NCBI GenBank assembly: GCA_022818135.1 | Contig: JAFMSR010000002.1 | Coordinates: 44,018,699-44,082,698 of the forward strand | Length of the DNA: 64,000 nt | Reading direction: 5' to 3' | DNA from: Saxidomus purpurata | Taxonomy: Eukaryota > Mollusca > Bivalvia > Venerida > Veneridae | In this document: piece after piece, positions 24,001 to 31,445 of the stretch | Layout of the letters: each line of letters begins with the position of its first letter | Position numbering within the stretch: the first letter of the stretch is position 1 | Position numbers and translations under genes: made by a program | Notes under the pieces: generated by a model | The model's database searches: none | Told to the model about the DNA's origin: nothing | What the model saw: the letters and a program-made list of their open reading frames with translations, nothing else

Positions 24001-26332
24001 ATACCCCTTTTTGTACTTTTCTCATGAAAACTTAGCGTTGGCTATAATATTTCTTAAGATTTCTTCATCGAACTTTCAAATTGTATTGCTCGTGATGCCG
24101 CCACATTTTGTAGGTCAATGTCCAATGTCATATTTGCCAGAGTTATGCCTCTTTTTGTACTTAGTTTTTGTCACGAAATTATTGGTTAGTCTTACAAGTA
24201 TAAGAGGGCGACACAAGTGTTCTATTTAACACCCATCTAGTCCTATAATGTAAAACAAGTCAACCTGGGACGGGTTCTATTTTAAACCGGCTTTGAACAA
24301 TCTTGATAGAGGTTTTCCTATATAAGCATAATAAAATCAAGAGACCCTCCAACCTACGGGCAAGGTCAATTTTGACCCGCGGGTCATAACTTGAACAATT
24401 TTTATAGAAGTCTATTAGGCAACGCTACATGCAAAATATCAAAGCTCTTTGCCTTGTGATTTCGAATTCTATTCCATGCATCTCTGGTTGCTATGGCAAT
24501 AAATACGGAAAATTCTTAACGAAAGTCATACTTTTAAAATCTTCACTGAAGTCATTTCAGAGAAGTTTTGAAATGTTTTTCTATTTGTTGCCATAGCAAC
24601 CAAAGTTGTGCATGGAATATAGATCTTTTAACAATTTTGGTGGAGCTTCATGTAGTCCTGAGCATCATGCCAAGTTTCATTAACATTGGTCAGAGGCGAT
24701 GTCGTTTGAAGCAAAATGTTGACGTACGGTGGGATGGACAAAGACATTTATAGATCCTAAAAGTCTGGCACTTTACTTACTAGCATATAGGGGTTTTCTA
24801 GCATTTGACCGGGTGACCTAGTTTTTGACCCGATATGACCCAGATTAAAACATGACCAATATTTTAAACATATGCCCATTCTAACACAATTTTAGGAAAA
24901 TCCACTTCATACTCAGGTGAGCTAAACATTTATTTTAAAATAGGTGAATGTGTGACAAATAAATTTCTGTCTCAACTATCTTCTGTCTTCTATACATTAA
25001 TTGTATCTGAAGACCGGAAATTAACTATAATTGAACATCTGATATCAGTTTATAATTATACGGTTTCATATTAAATCACGAAAATGTGAGCGGGGGTTAT
25101 ATTACCATTTATACTGAAATCAACGTTTTAATTTTGAAATAGTACCCAGATATTATAATCTATCATATACATCTTCACTAAAGACATTTTATCGAATACA
25201 GAATTCAAAGGGCAGTTGTTTTTTAAATTACAAGAGGGCCAATATGGTCCTATATATATCGCTCACCGGCAACTATTGCCTTTGATACAAGGGTAACGAT
25301 CGTGTCGTAGAAAAAGTCCAGTAGACTACATGTCAAACATGTAAGCTCTGGGCTATATTGGTTTTGTTGAAGTTTTCTTTATATAAAACTGTGTGAAATC
25401 AGTGAATATCGTTTGTTTGTGTATGATAATGCATCATTTTTATAAGTTGGCATTTAGAAATTTGCAAGAAAAAGTTTCTATCATGAGACATTTGGTTCAG
25501 ATGGAAATATCCGTCACCTCGAGTAGCTGTTTGCGGCAACTCGGCAGAGCCTCCTTCCAAAACAGTTACCCTCGGTGACGGATATTTCGATCTGAACCGT
25601 GTGCTCAGGACAAAAACTATTACGTCAAACTGCACGTAATTATTGGCATCTTAACGGCCCGCGCGTGAATGCGTTGTTTATTTATATAGATTTCCTTCCA
25701 TAATAGATAAAACGAACAAGTAGTGTTGAATTTAATAATGAATGTCTAACTTGAAAATAACATGCTTAAATGAACGACTGTGTCAATTCTAAACTATTCT
25801 CTTTTTTGGGGAGAGGGAGGAGGGGTTGTGGGGGATGTAAGTTTACTGTTTACGCTATAAATCATTTCAAACATTTTAGAGTAGATCTAGGCCCTAATAG
25901 AAAGTCTAGAGGCTATACCCAATAACTATATCATGAAAGTAAACATACCTATACAGTAAAGATTTTTACATATATCTGGACATAAAAGCCTACCAAGCAC
26001 TTACCTCTAAACAATGGGCAAAATTCGAAAGCAGCTCCAGCGCTCTGACCACAGAACTGTCCAAGGCAAACTTCTAGGTAGTATAAAGGACCACCACATG
26101 TGATCATAAAAAAGAAAAAGGGGATGAGAAAGGCCCCTCCCCCGTTTCGTGCACAGAGAATCGGAAAACGCCATATACTTCCTATGCCAACTGTGAATCC
26201 AACAATAGCGAGCAAAAATTCCATTCGTGATCCCCACCTTCCTCTCTCATCTTTTTTCTTATCAGATTCCCGCGATTCATTATTTTTTTCATTTAAATCG
26301 CCATTTTCTCTATTAAGCGGCTCTAACTCCAT
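1..26332 (-). CDS. SLC6-family sodium-coupled neurotransmitter/amino-acid transporter, 5' part (exons 1-8, continues past left edge)
   Basis: A plasma-membrane symporter of the SLC6 (NSS, LeuT-fold) family, which uses the Na+ gradient to import small amino acids or transmitters. Eight exons (26332-26005, 17744-17592, 15864-15735, 14810-14678, 14154-14020, 1782-1679, 600-473, 26-1) join in one frame as 379 codons, every junction GT-AG with matching phase. Residues 41-57 hold the TM1 signature ending GSIWRFP; TM2 is about 66-95, TM3 111-141, EL2 142-204 with Cys150 and Cys159, TM4 from about 224, TM5 249-271, TM6 296-320 ([10 protein letters not shown]) and TM7 329-358. TM8-12 lie outside the window. 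Gly49 occupies the position that is Asp in monoamine carriers, so an amino-acid substrate is more likely (inference). Several Na1/Cl- ligand positions are changed (see findings). The family call is firm; substrate and orthology cannot be told from sequence alone. Confidence 0.93.
155..440 (+). repeat. bivalve-type dispersed repeat (family B), intron 7
   Basis: Starts 'cgctcacctgg', then 'gggtcaattttgacc', 'ggccttgtggtttcagagaag' and a 3' part with 'ggtttcagaggagatgtcgtttgaagg'. The same ordered blocks recur at 7035-7420, 15930-17510, 19130-19460, 24245-24770, 25225-25400 and, inverted, 62780-63190. No coding potential; it fills most of the intron between exons 7 and 8. Confidence 0.7.
473..600 (-). 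CDS. SLC6 exon 7: TM7 and IL4
   Basis: 128 nt, 1+42+1, acceptor tctgcttccag, donor gtaaaa. TM7 reads [20 protein letters not shown], then [16 protein letters not shown]. The family normally has Asn and Ser where Asp337 and Ala341 stand here. Confidence 0.92.
786..1634. mobile_element. pogo/Tigger-like TIR element, non-autonomous
   Basis: A 12-bp perfect terminal inverted repeat, CAGTAAACTCCG at 786-797 and CGGAGTTTACTG at 1623-1634, flanked by TA on both sides (784-785, 1635-1636), with similarity continuing about 15 bp inward. CAGT ends with a TA duplication are the hallmark of pogo-group Tc1/mariner elements (established knowledge). The interior is AT-rich with repeated 'ttatatccgga' units near both ends and no transposase. 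It sits in the 1.08-kb intron between exons 6 and 7. Confidence 0.75.
1679..1782 (-). CDS. SLC6 exon 6: TM6
   Basis: 104 nt, 34 codons+2. The peptide [19 protein letters not shown] is the unwound TM6 region that forms the substrate and Na1 sites, followed by [10 protein letters not shown]. Ser305 (in FYSL) is the retained chloride/sodium ligand. The donor is gtaagtg; the acceptor (tacatag) is short in pyrimidines but fixed by frame. Confidence 0.92.
2775..2900 (+). mobile_element. Penelope-like element 3' tail with hammerhead-like motif, copy 1
   Basis: Contains CTGACGA (2853-2859), one unpaired A, the 3-bp stem GAC/GTC (2861-2863 with 2869-2871), then GAAAC and the palindrome ACATGT. The same layout recurs in the same orientation at 29770-29900, and both copies share an upstream block with 'gacgttcgcgtcc'. 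Stem I is degraded here: only two or three pairs can form. No reverse transcriptase or GIY-YIG domain is visible upstream, so this is a 5'-truncated tail. Confidence 0.55.
3767..4797. repeat. 35-bp minisatellite, about 29 copies
   Basis: Unit of the form 'gctctgttcagattggtaaa' + 'gttgtgcttactaat', period 35 (for example starts at 3841 and 3876). The left half is the 'tctgttcagattgg' type. From about 4370 the units drift to 'gccctgttcacattgg', showing expansion of a second variant. It lies in SLC6 intron 5. Confidence 0.95.
5430..5579. repeat. 150-bp palindrome H1
   Basis: The left arm, from 'aattgttgg' through 'tcactcgtgg', pairs with the right arm ending 'ccaacaatt'; the arms close on GGC-TAC-GCC at 5499-5507. 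Pairing is near complete with small bulges. Just upstream (5337-5395) are several TGACGT motifs. One of a set sharing the same core layout (see findings). Confidence 0.85.
6750..6975. repeat. degenerate minisatellite of about 18-bp motif
   Basis: Repeated 'ggaagtcactggttgctaa'-like units, about ten, with irregular spacing. A polyC-rich tract follows at about 7007-7022. No coding signal beyond chance ORFs. Confidence 0.7.
7035..7420 (+). repeat. dispersed repeat family B
   Basis: Two units of the 'ttttgaccccagg' ... 'ccttgtggttttcgagaag' ... 'aagtctttgtaaa' block, as at 155-440. The apparent 88-codon ORF here is repeat sequence, not a gene. Confidence 0.7.
10024..10330 (+). repeat. dispersed repeat family R1, copy A
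   Basis: Shares ordered blocks ('gacaagtagaatg', 'tgtaaggc', 'gtaaatagttcatatctat', 'atatgttgttgcctc') with 18330-18625 and, inverted, with 20480-21110 and 22050-22325. No coding potential seen. Confidence 0.65.
10432..10520 (+). mobile_element. tRNA-derived SINE fragment
   Basis: A-box-like 'tagcttagtcgctgtaag' and B-box 'gggttcgcgtccc' about 35 bp apart, as in a tRNA head. The acceptor stem does not close, so a SINE relic is preferred over a working tRNA. Confidence 0.5.
11780..11975 (-). mobile_element. tRNA-derived SINE
   Basis: Read on the minus strand from 11975: a tRNA-like head with A box 'ggtcaagtggttaa' and B box 'ggttcgaatctc', then about 110 bp of unrelated body. The stem does not form a complete tRNA. 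Confidence 0.6.
12150..12170. promoter_or_regulatory. 21-bp palindrome with paired TGACGT (CRE-like)
   Basis: TATCACGTCA-C-TGACGTGATA is a perfect dyad about one base, with a CRE/ATF-type half-site on each side. It is in SLC6 intron 5; function is not shown. Confidence 0.35.
12974..13091. repeat. 118-bp palindrome H2
   Basis: Arms 'acatgtgatatcaggt' and 'acctgatatcacatgt' with flanks, closing on GGC-AGA-GCC at 13028-13036. Same layout as H1, H3, H4 and H5, with unrelated arms. Confidence 0.85.
14020..14154 (-). CDS. SLC6 exon 5: TM5 and EL3
   Basis: 135 nt, exactly 45 codons, phase 0 at both ends, acceptor gatttatag, donor gtatac. The peptide starts [13 protein letters not shown] (TM5) and continues with the extracellular segment [17 protein letters not shown], as in the family before TM6. 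Confidence 0.93.
14275..14405 (+). repeat. dispersed repeat, copy inverted at 56277-56405
   Basis: Shares 'ttatcagaccaatca', 'caacacgtg', 'ggttactagccgccatttt' and 'gtccgacaaacatt' with the opposite strand at 56277-56405. It lies in SLC6 intron 4. Confidence 0.7.
14678..14810 (-). CDS. SLC6 exon 4: end of EL2 and TM4
   Basis: 133 nt, 1+44 codons, acceptor ctgttttag, donor gtatact. The peptide runs [20 protein letters not shown] into TM4 and ends KGVKSLGK. The 'SDG-(I/L)E-MGSVQW' and 'KG-KS-GK' signatures are diagnostic of SLC6. Confidence 0.93.
15296..15575 (-). mobile_element. fragment of the pogo-like TIR element
   Basis: The reverse complement matches the left part of the 786-1634 element block by block ('ttatatccggagttccttat', 'gttataaagatctataact'). 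One end only; no TIR partner seen. It sits in SLC6 intron 3 next to exon 3 (15735-15864). Confidence 0.65.
15735..15864 (-). CDS. SLC6 exon 3: glycosylated EL2 loop
   Basis: 130 nt, phase 2+42+2, required by the phase mismatch between exons 2 and 4. The acceptor is a strong pyrimidine tract ending ctctgtttag and the donor is gtaagtatg. It encodes residues 162-203 with four N-glycosylation sequons at Asn172, Asn178, Asn185 and Asn188, and ends NEFW, which corresponds to the family's 'EEFW' before TM4. A variable, sequon-rich loop here is standard for SLC6. The exon has no ATG and is easily missed by ORF scanning. Confidence 0.88.
15930..17510 (+). repeat. tandem run of dispersed repeat family B
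   Basis: At least five successive, diverged units of the 'tctaagctctaggccttgtggttt' ... 'agaagattttt' ... 'cctatataagc' ... 'gacccggggtcatga' type, 170-220 bp each. The 116-codon minus-strand ORF inside is repeat. It fills SLC6 intron 2. Confidence 0.75.
17592..17744 (-). CDS. SLC6 exon 2: TM3 and start of EL2
   Basis: 153 nt, phase 2+50 codons+1, behind a clean tttttacag acceptor. It joins exon 1 as CPLFRG-IGFLMV, the usual TM2-TM3 junction of the family. TM3 carries the paired Tyr of the substrate site (WYYVTIMGW). The EL2 opening [15 protein letters not shown] holds the two Cys (150, 159) of the conserved extracellular disulfide. Confidence 0.93.
18330..18625 (+). repeat. dispersed repeat family R1, copy B
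   Basis: Starts near 'gtgcatttttcggcgcagcc' and ends near 'aatatgttgttacctcc'. It faces the inverted copies at 20480-21110 and 22050-22325. Confidence 0.7.
19130..19460 (+). repeat. dispersed repeat family B
   Basis: 'aaatatctaagcgctct' ... 'ttgttttgcagaagaaattt' ... 'tagtggtttcatagaaatgtcg', the same block order as 155-440. Confidence 0.65.
20480..21110 (-). repeat. dispersed repeat family R1, copy D (interrupted)
   Basis: Two R1 blocks (about 20500-20625 and 21010-21100) in inverted orientation, separated by about 390 bp of AT-rich DNA absent from the other copies. Confidence 0.6.
22050..22325 (-). repeat. dispersed repeat family R1, copy C
   Basis: Inverted relative to 18330-18625: 'ggaggtaacaacatattatg' to 'aagcgagcttaatacgact'. 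Confidence 0.7.
23960..24245 (+). repeat. 162-bp-unit repeat family R2
   Basis: About 1.6 units of 'tcatatttgacagagttat' ... 'tttcttaagatttcttcatc' ... 'gatgccgcca', ending 'gagggcgacacaagtgttct'. It is the opposite strand of the array at 40344-40862; the same end block is at 38070-38165. Confidence 0.75.
24245..24770 (+). repeat. dispersed repeat family B
   Basis: Two units, with 'gacccgcgggtcataac' and 'gttgccatagcaacc' blocks and the terminal 'gatgtcgtttgaag' block. Confidence 0.65.
25225..25400 (+). repeat. dispersed repeat family B, start block
   Basis: Begins 'aagagggccaatatggtcct' then 'cgctcaccgg', the usual 5' opening of this repeat, and stops after 'ctttatataaaactgtgt'. Confidence 0.6.
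25494..25598. repeat. 105-bp palindrome H3
   Basis: Arms 'ggttcagatggaaatatccg' and its complement near 25580-25598 close on GGC-AGA-GCC at 25543-25551. Overlapping ORFs on both strands here are by-products of the dyad. Confidence 0.85.
26005..26332 (-). CDS. SLC6 exon 1: N-terminus, TM1, TM2
   Basis: 328 nt, residues 1-109 plus one base of a split Gly codon; the donor is gtaagtg after CCATTGTTTAGAG. The first 36 residues are hydrophilic and rich in Asp, Glu, Lys and Arg, as in cytosolic SLC6 N-termini. TM1 (41-57) ends GSIWRFP with the gating Arg55; NGGGAFLIP opens TM2, which ends [10 protein letters not shown]. The ATG at 26332 is the first Met in frame, but the frame stays open about 19 codons upstream to a TAA, so a further 5' exon carrying the real start cannot be excluded. 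Confidence 0.92.
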
Positions 26333-26996
26333 GTCCGAACGACTCGCGGTCTTACTACTTGGCGCAGTTTTACATACTGGTTCGTTGAAGGTAAATTAGT
26401 AGTACCTTATGAACAGCAGGTAAAACCAGATAGATGTAAGGCACATTATCGATACAGCTAGTTACATGCATTTTTTGTTGTGATATCTATCAGCATACCA
26501 GGGTCGGTTAGTAAATTCGAGGAAACAACTGATACTATGACATACAGTATACCTCCTGTTATAGTTCTTGAAAATAAAGTTTAAATTGATTAAATTCTCT
26601 AACAAACTCGCATTTCATACATGGACCATTCTACTGGTCCTTAACCCTCCAACTTCGTTGTATTGGTATGCATGGTAAATATTGGTGAATAGAATGGCTC
26701 TGCATGAGGTGTAAATAAGTAATTATATTACACGGTGTTACAGAGGCATTATTCTGTTTTCTCTGTTTACAACTACAAACTTATGCCTCGGACCTGCTAA
26801 ATTTCAGCAAGGGCTTGTCAGTGTAGCTAATCACTGGTCATGAAACCCAAGAAAACTAAACATCAGCCCCGGGTAGATTCATTGCGTGCTAGTAAACTAA
26901 AAAGAAATTAATTTACGAAGCACTACACCAGCAAACGTGTTCGTTGATGCTCCCCGCCTTATTTTTACATACCCGCTACCTTTGTATGTATCTTAA
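26333..26996. other. 5' flank of the SLC6 exon 1
   Basis: No TATA box, initiator or further exon can be assigned. The minus-strand frame is open to a TAA near 26390. The rest is AT-rich unique-looking DNA up to the TTAA element. Confidence 0.5.
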
Positions 26997-28960
26997 AGGT
27001 CCCATTGATTGACGATTTTCCGTTTTAACATTAGAATATTATTCGTCAGCTTATACAAATTGGATAATTGTTGACGGAAAATACCGAGTGGTTACCTGTC
27101 CGTAAGCCCATAAAGTTCTCAAAATAACACACCTGTACGGAAAGTGACGATAACATGTCCGGAAAACGAGCAGCAGTTTCGGAATCGCTAGCCTGGAGTG
27201 ACGTCATACCCAGTACAATCGTGGCCGATAACAGGTACTCTTACAACAGCGAAAGCGATTTTTTTCATTCAATTGTGCATCTTCAGAGAGTGGAGATGAG
27301 GATATTAAGACTTTACCTTTAATAATAAGTTTGAGCCCGTAACGTATAGAGCGAAGTCCGTGTAATGTTATAAAATTATTTTATCAAAGTATAAAAATTC
27401 AGCAGTTATGTCGAGCTTTTTATATGCAAATGACACTAACTTCTGTTTCTGTTTGTTTCTATCAAAAGGAAAAGATATGTTTCATTCTTAAAGCGTATAA
27501 GAAATTTTCACCATGTAAATGTTTCGACACGATCTATTGATCTACGCATGCACATGACTTACATACTACTTCAATTATGGACGATATTATTTCCATTGAC
27601 GATTAAAACTTGCCTCCGAAAATGAGAACACAAATGCTCGATCTAATTACAATATCTAAAATGAGGTAGAAATTCACAAGCTTGCATGCTATGCTTGATT
27701 TTTTGTGAAATGTTTTCTTGCGGGTAGTTTTAAGAATTAGATCTATAATTAATTTAAGAACGTTAATCAAAATAATTTTCACGATTTTATTGGTTGAAAA
27801 CAAAATTTTGACGCAGATCTATTTAAAAACTCAGTAGAATTAAAATCACGATATCTACCAAAATACGTGTCCGATTTTACTCATAGTAATACATTTCACC
27901 AGAGTACATAAAATTTGTCATCAACAGCCAAAAAAAGATAGATAAATTCATATGTTACCTCGATCGGTTGCATAATTTAAATTGGGCACTCTGCATATTG
28001 TTATGTAATTATCAAATGCAATTGACCAGTGTGCAATATGCAATAATGTGTGACCAGTTAGATTGCTGGCAGGGGGTCGCCAATTAACAATAAATCACAT
28101 CGCATCCTTTGTTGTGACTTATGCCCTTGGGCTAGATCCACTGAAATTCCGTCAATGGTTAGATCTACGCTAATTATTTACCATGGTAACGTTGTCAAAA
28201 TGAGATATTGTTTGTGTAATTTGATTTTATTGAAAGCGATAATTAAATTGTTTGAAGGATTTTTAGGATAACTGAAGTGTTCCGCAACGTGTAAGTTAAA
28301 ACATTTAGTAGACTATCTGTTTCACATAGATTCTATATAGGACCTTTACTGTAACTATATGTATTATATAGCTTGATAGTCGGTCCGGGGTGTTTTAGAA
28401 AAATGACTTTTCGGGGGGCAAACTTCATGTGACTGTGGTTAGTCCCTATTGTCTTAACCACTGACTTTTCATATTAGAGTCCCTATGGAACTGTTGCAGG
28501 CTTATTCTTCCACTCCGCTTGTTGCTGCATCCACCCACAACACACACCTAGAGCCTCCCATTTCACAAAAATAATATAAATAGTAAGTTAATCGTGTTTT
28601 TACACTGAGTTCTGTATGTTGTTTACTATAGTTTGTAATTGTGCTTATTAGGTCCACCATCCTCTTGCGAGGTATATAAGCGGTACGACCCGATGAACTG
28701 TTTACTATAATCAATGTGGCGGATCTTTATTGAGTACTTGGAGTGACGCCACACGGGAACTTTTCCGATATTTTACGGAAGTCGCCGAGGATCATAGTAT
28801 TTGCCTTTCGGTGAAATACCGGTAAATTCGTGTACTAGGTGATTTATGTCCCAATAAACTCGTTTCTTGTAGGAAATTTCCGCCCAACTGGGTTCAGAGC
28901 ACTTTATTTACAAATGGCTTACAAAATATCAACCGGGGAAATTGTCAATCAATGGGACCT
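26997..28960. mobile_element. 1.96-kb TTAA-flanked TIR element, no transposase
   Basis: TTAA at 26993-26996 and 28961-28964 flank inverted ends AGGTCCCATTGATTGAC / GTCAATCAATGGGACCT, with similarity continuing to 'ttccgg'/'ccgggg'. A TTAA duplication is typical of piggyBac and a few other DNA-transposon groups. The interior carries a CRE-type TGACGTCA near 27200 and a related TGACGCCA near 28743 but no long ORF. Its left end is 660 bp upstream of SLC6 exon 1. Confidence 0.7.
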
Positions 28961-29455
28961 TTAATGTTTTTTTAACAAATGGAATGAAATTTTCAAGGCT
29001 GGTCAGACAGAGTGTTAAAATTGACTTAAGTGACTTTTATCTTCCTGCTGCAACCTATGTTGTAGTTATAGGAACAGTCAGGTTAATTATGGATCACCCC
29101 TCGTATGTTAGAAGACTGTTGATAGTATCTAAAGTCAGTTAGTATTTGTCAAACGTAAGGTGGTATGCTTGGAAAAAACTACCCGATAGATTTTCTTTAA
29201 ACTCGCTATATTTCAACTTTATTCAATTCCATAAAAAAAACTGCAAAGAAAAAGATAGGCCACCGTGCTTTATTTCGCGCAACAGGCATTTATAAATGTA
29301 GTATATTTTCTTAGTTTTTAAGGTTTAGAAAAAATCCCAAAATCGACAGTTCTGCCAGTTTCTCTTTTTTTCTCTCCTCGAAACTATACTCACTCAAAAT
29401 GAAAACTTTACACTTTTATTAAAAAAATATTTAAAACAATATCAAATCCATATAT

Positions 29456-29632
29456 TTCACCCTGACCCCGGATATAACGAAATTCCGGATAAAACGAACA
29501 AATTTTATCTGTCCGAGTTTTTTTCTTTCTATATTTCATATGAAAATGTTATATGGATATTACAAACTCCGGATATTAGGAACAAATTTAAATGGACCCA
29601 AGGAGTTCGTTATAAACGGAGTTCACTGTACT
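29456..29632. mobile_element. short pogo-like TIR element relic
   Basis: 'cggatataacgaaattccgg' at the left and 'gttcgttataaacggag' + 'ttcactgta' at the right resemble the ends of 786-1634; the left CAGT terminus is lost. Confidence 0.55.
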
Positions 29633-29769
29633 TATTTGTGAATTTTCTATTAAATATGGGTATGTTGGTTTTAACATTAAACCATGTATTTAATGATATT
29701 TTGTAATTAAAACCGCTGCATCTTTTTTTATCTATATCTATATTGTTAAAATATTCAAAACGTTTATGC

Positions 29770-29900
29770 GCTATTTTGCACGTTGACGTTCGCGTCCGTC
29801 TTACGGATGTGAGGTCATAATTGTTTATATATACATTTATTCTGAAGAAGGCTTTACGGCCGAAACATGTCGATAAATGTTTAAACTACTGGATGCATTG
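29770..29900 (+). mobile_element. Penelope-like element 3' tail with hammerhead-like ribozyme motif, copy 2
   Basis: Core CTGAAGA at 29842-29848, an extra A, stem II GGC/GCC (29850-29852 with 29859-29861), GAAA at 29862-29865, palindromic stem III ACATGT (29865-29870), and C at 29871 as the expected cleavage base. Stem I pairs 29833-29841 with 29872-29880 over nine pairs (one G-U). The stem II middle pair covaries with copy 1 (G-C here, A-U there). Hammerheads in Penelope-like tails are established; activity here is inference because of the extra A after the core. Confidence 0.6.
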
Positions 29901-30509
29901 ATTTTCTTTTTTCATTTTATATTCTGACTCTATAAAATAAGACAAACAACAAAGGCGATAATAGGCCTAAAAGTTAAAGTCATTTATCATGCATTAAAGG
30001 GAAATAACTTATATAGTGAAACCAGACAGTTTATCAAAAACAACATTGGATATCAAGACAAAATATTATTTTTGCTGTCAGTTGAGAGAAACTAATGTCA
30101 AGACTAGAAAACTCAACAATGTTTTATGAAAACACAATGCAAAAGCGAGAGATGAGACTCCAAAGATTCAAATTTTTAAATTACCTCCTTTTGAATTGAA
30201 TATATAGGTGAATTTATGACCTTAAATCTGAAAGCTACTGTGATGATTTTTTTTTGTTGATAAACTCACTCCCCAACTGATAAAGTTTAACATTCTTACA
30301 AATGATTGAATTCCACCTCCTGCACTGTGATGTATTGGTGTTTCTTTCTCATGCATAGTAAATCCCATTATAAACCTGTATAGTTTTCATGTTGGTCAGT
30401 GTATAAATTTTATAATGCTTATCAGTTGTTGACCGGCGGCGTCAGTATTGAATAGGTTTCAAATTTGTACCATGGGGTTGCATAATCGAATAGGGAGCAG
30501 CCAACATTA

Positions 30510-30605
30510 TTATTGTAAATCTAAACTATGTTCTATGTATGAAAAATGACTTTTATGAGTCATTAAATTGTATTAAGTCATTAAAACAATACAATACAAA
30601 ATACA
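30510..30605 (+). mobile_element. retroelement 3' end with (ACAAT)n tail
   Basis: 'tgttctatgtatgaaaaatg' then 'gagtcattaaattgtatt' and a short run of acaat units resembles a truncated non-LTR element 3'UTR. The body is not recognised. Confidence 0.4.
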
Positions 30606-30785
30606 CATGTCTTCTTCCTTTATTACAAAACTTTGGACACATTTAATGAGTATTTAATAACTTTTCCACAAACTCTAGACTACGGGTTTTTTATAGCTTC
30701 ATTTACGATCCTTACAACCCAATTCATCAATGCTCAGAAAAAAAGATTCGGAAGATGTTTTGCTATCTTAAAACACTCAGATAAT

Positions 30786-30930
30786 AGGGTTATTAGTGTA
30801 GTAACGTGATCCAGCATGCCGGATTTGCTCGAGTCGAGCGCCGGATCATACGAGTGCGTAGCACGAGTTTGATCCGACCTCGACGAGAGCCAATCCGGCT
30901 TATGGATCACATTACTATACTAATAACCCT
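30786..30930. repeat. 145-bp palindrome H4
   Basis: Arms 'agggttattagtgtagtaac' and its complement at the right end close on TGC-GTA-GCA at 30855-30863, with smaller dyads ('ctcgagtcgag') inside the arms. Confidence 0.85.
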
Positions 30931-31445
30931 TTTATTATATACCATTTGACACTTGTCTGCGCGATAAACCAAATTAAAATGACATACTAAACATAAAATT
31001 GAAGAAAAACCCTTTTTAGCGCGAAATATACGTAGTGTGCGACGTCAATTAATTGACGTCATCGTATAAACAAATAGTAACGACCCAGTCAAAAGCGACG
31101 TTATAAACGTCATGTGCATTTGTGGGCCAATTGAATGACCTCTTACACATTATGCCGCGCTATTTGTATTGCACGTACGGAATTTTTTTCTGTCAGGCCG
31201 TATTTGATGGTTGAATAGAGGCTGTATTTTTGCAGAATATTTATAGGTATATAATAAAATAGAATACATGGCGCCAACGTGAAAAATCAATGAAAACCCA
31301 TTTTAATTACTACATATTAGACTATAATATTGAAACTGTAAAGAAAAACCGTTCACCCAACTATGCAATACGTAGGGCCCTAACGGAATTCCATTCCATC
31401 ATTTGTAAACAAAAACAATAATCAGCCAATGGAAGTTCTGTAAAA

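Larger units (their letters stand above)
17745..26004 (-). other. SLC6 intron 1 (8.3 kb)
   Basis: Contains four family R1 or B blocks, a 162-bp-unit repeat and palindrome H3, listed separately. Stretches 18625-18950, 19460-20480, 21110-22050, 22325-23960 and 25640-26000 are AT-rich with no supportable feature. Confidence 0.75.

Noticed and set aside
25393..25635. Overlapping ORFs on both strands
   Set aside because: They mirror each other because palindrome H3 reads the same on both strands.
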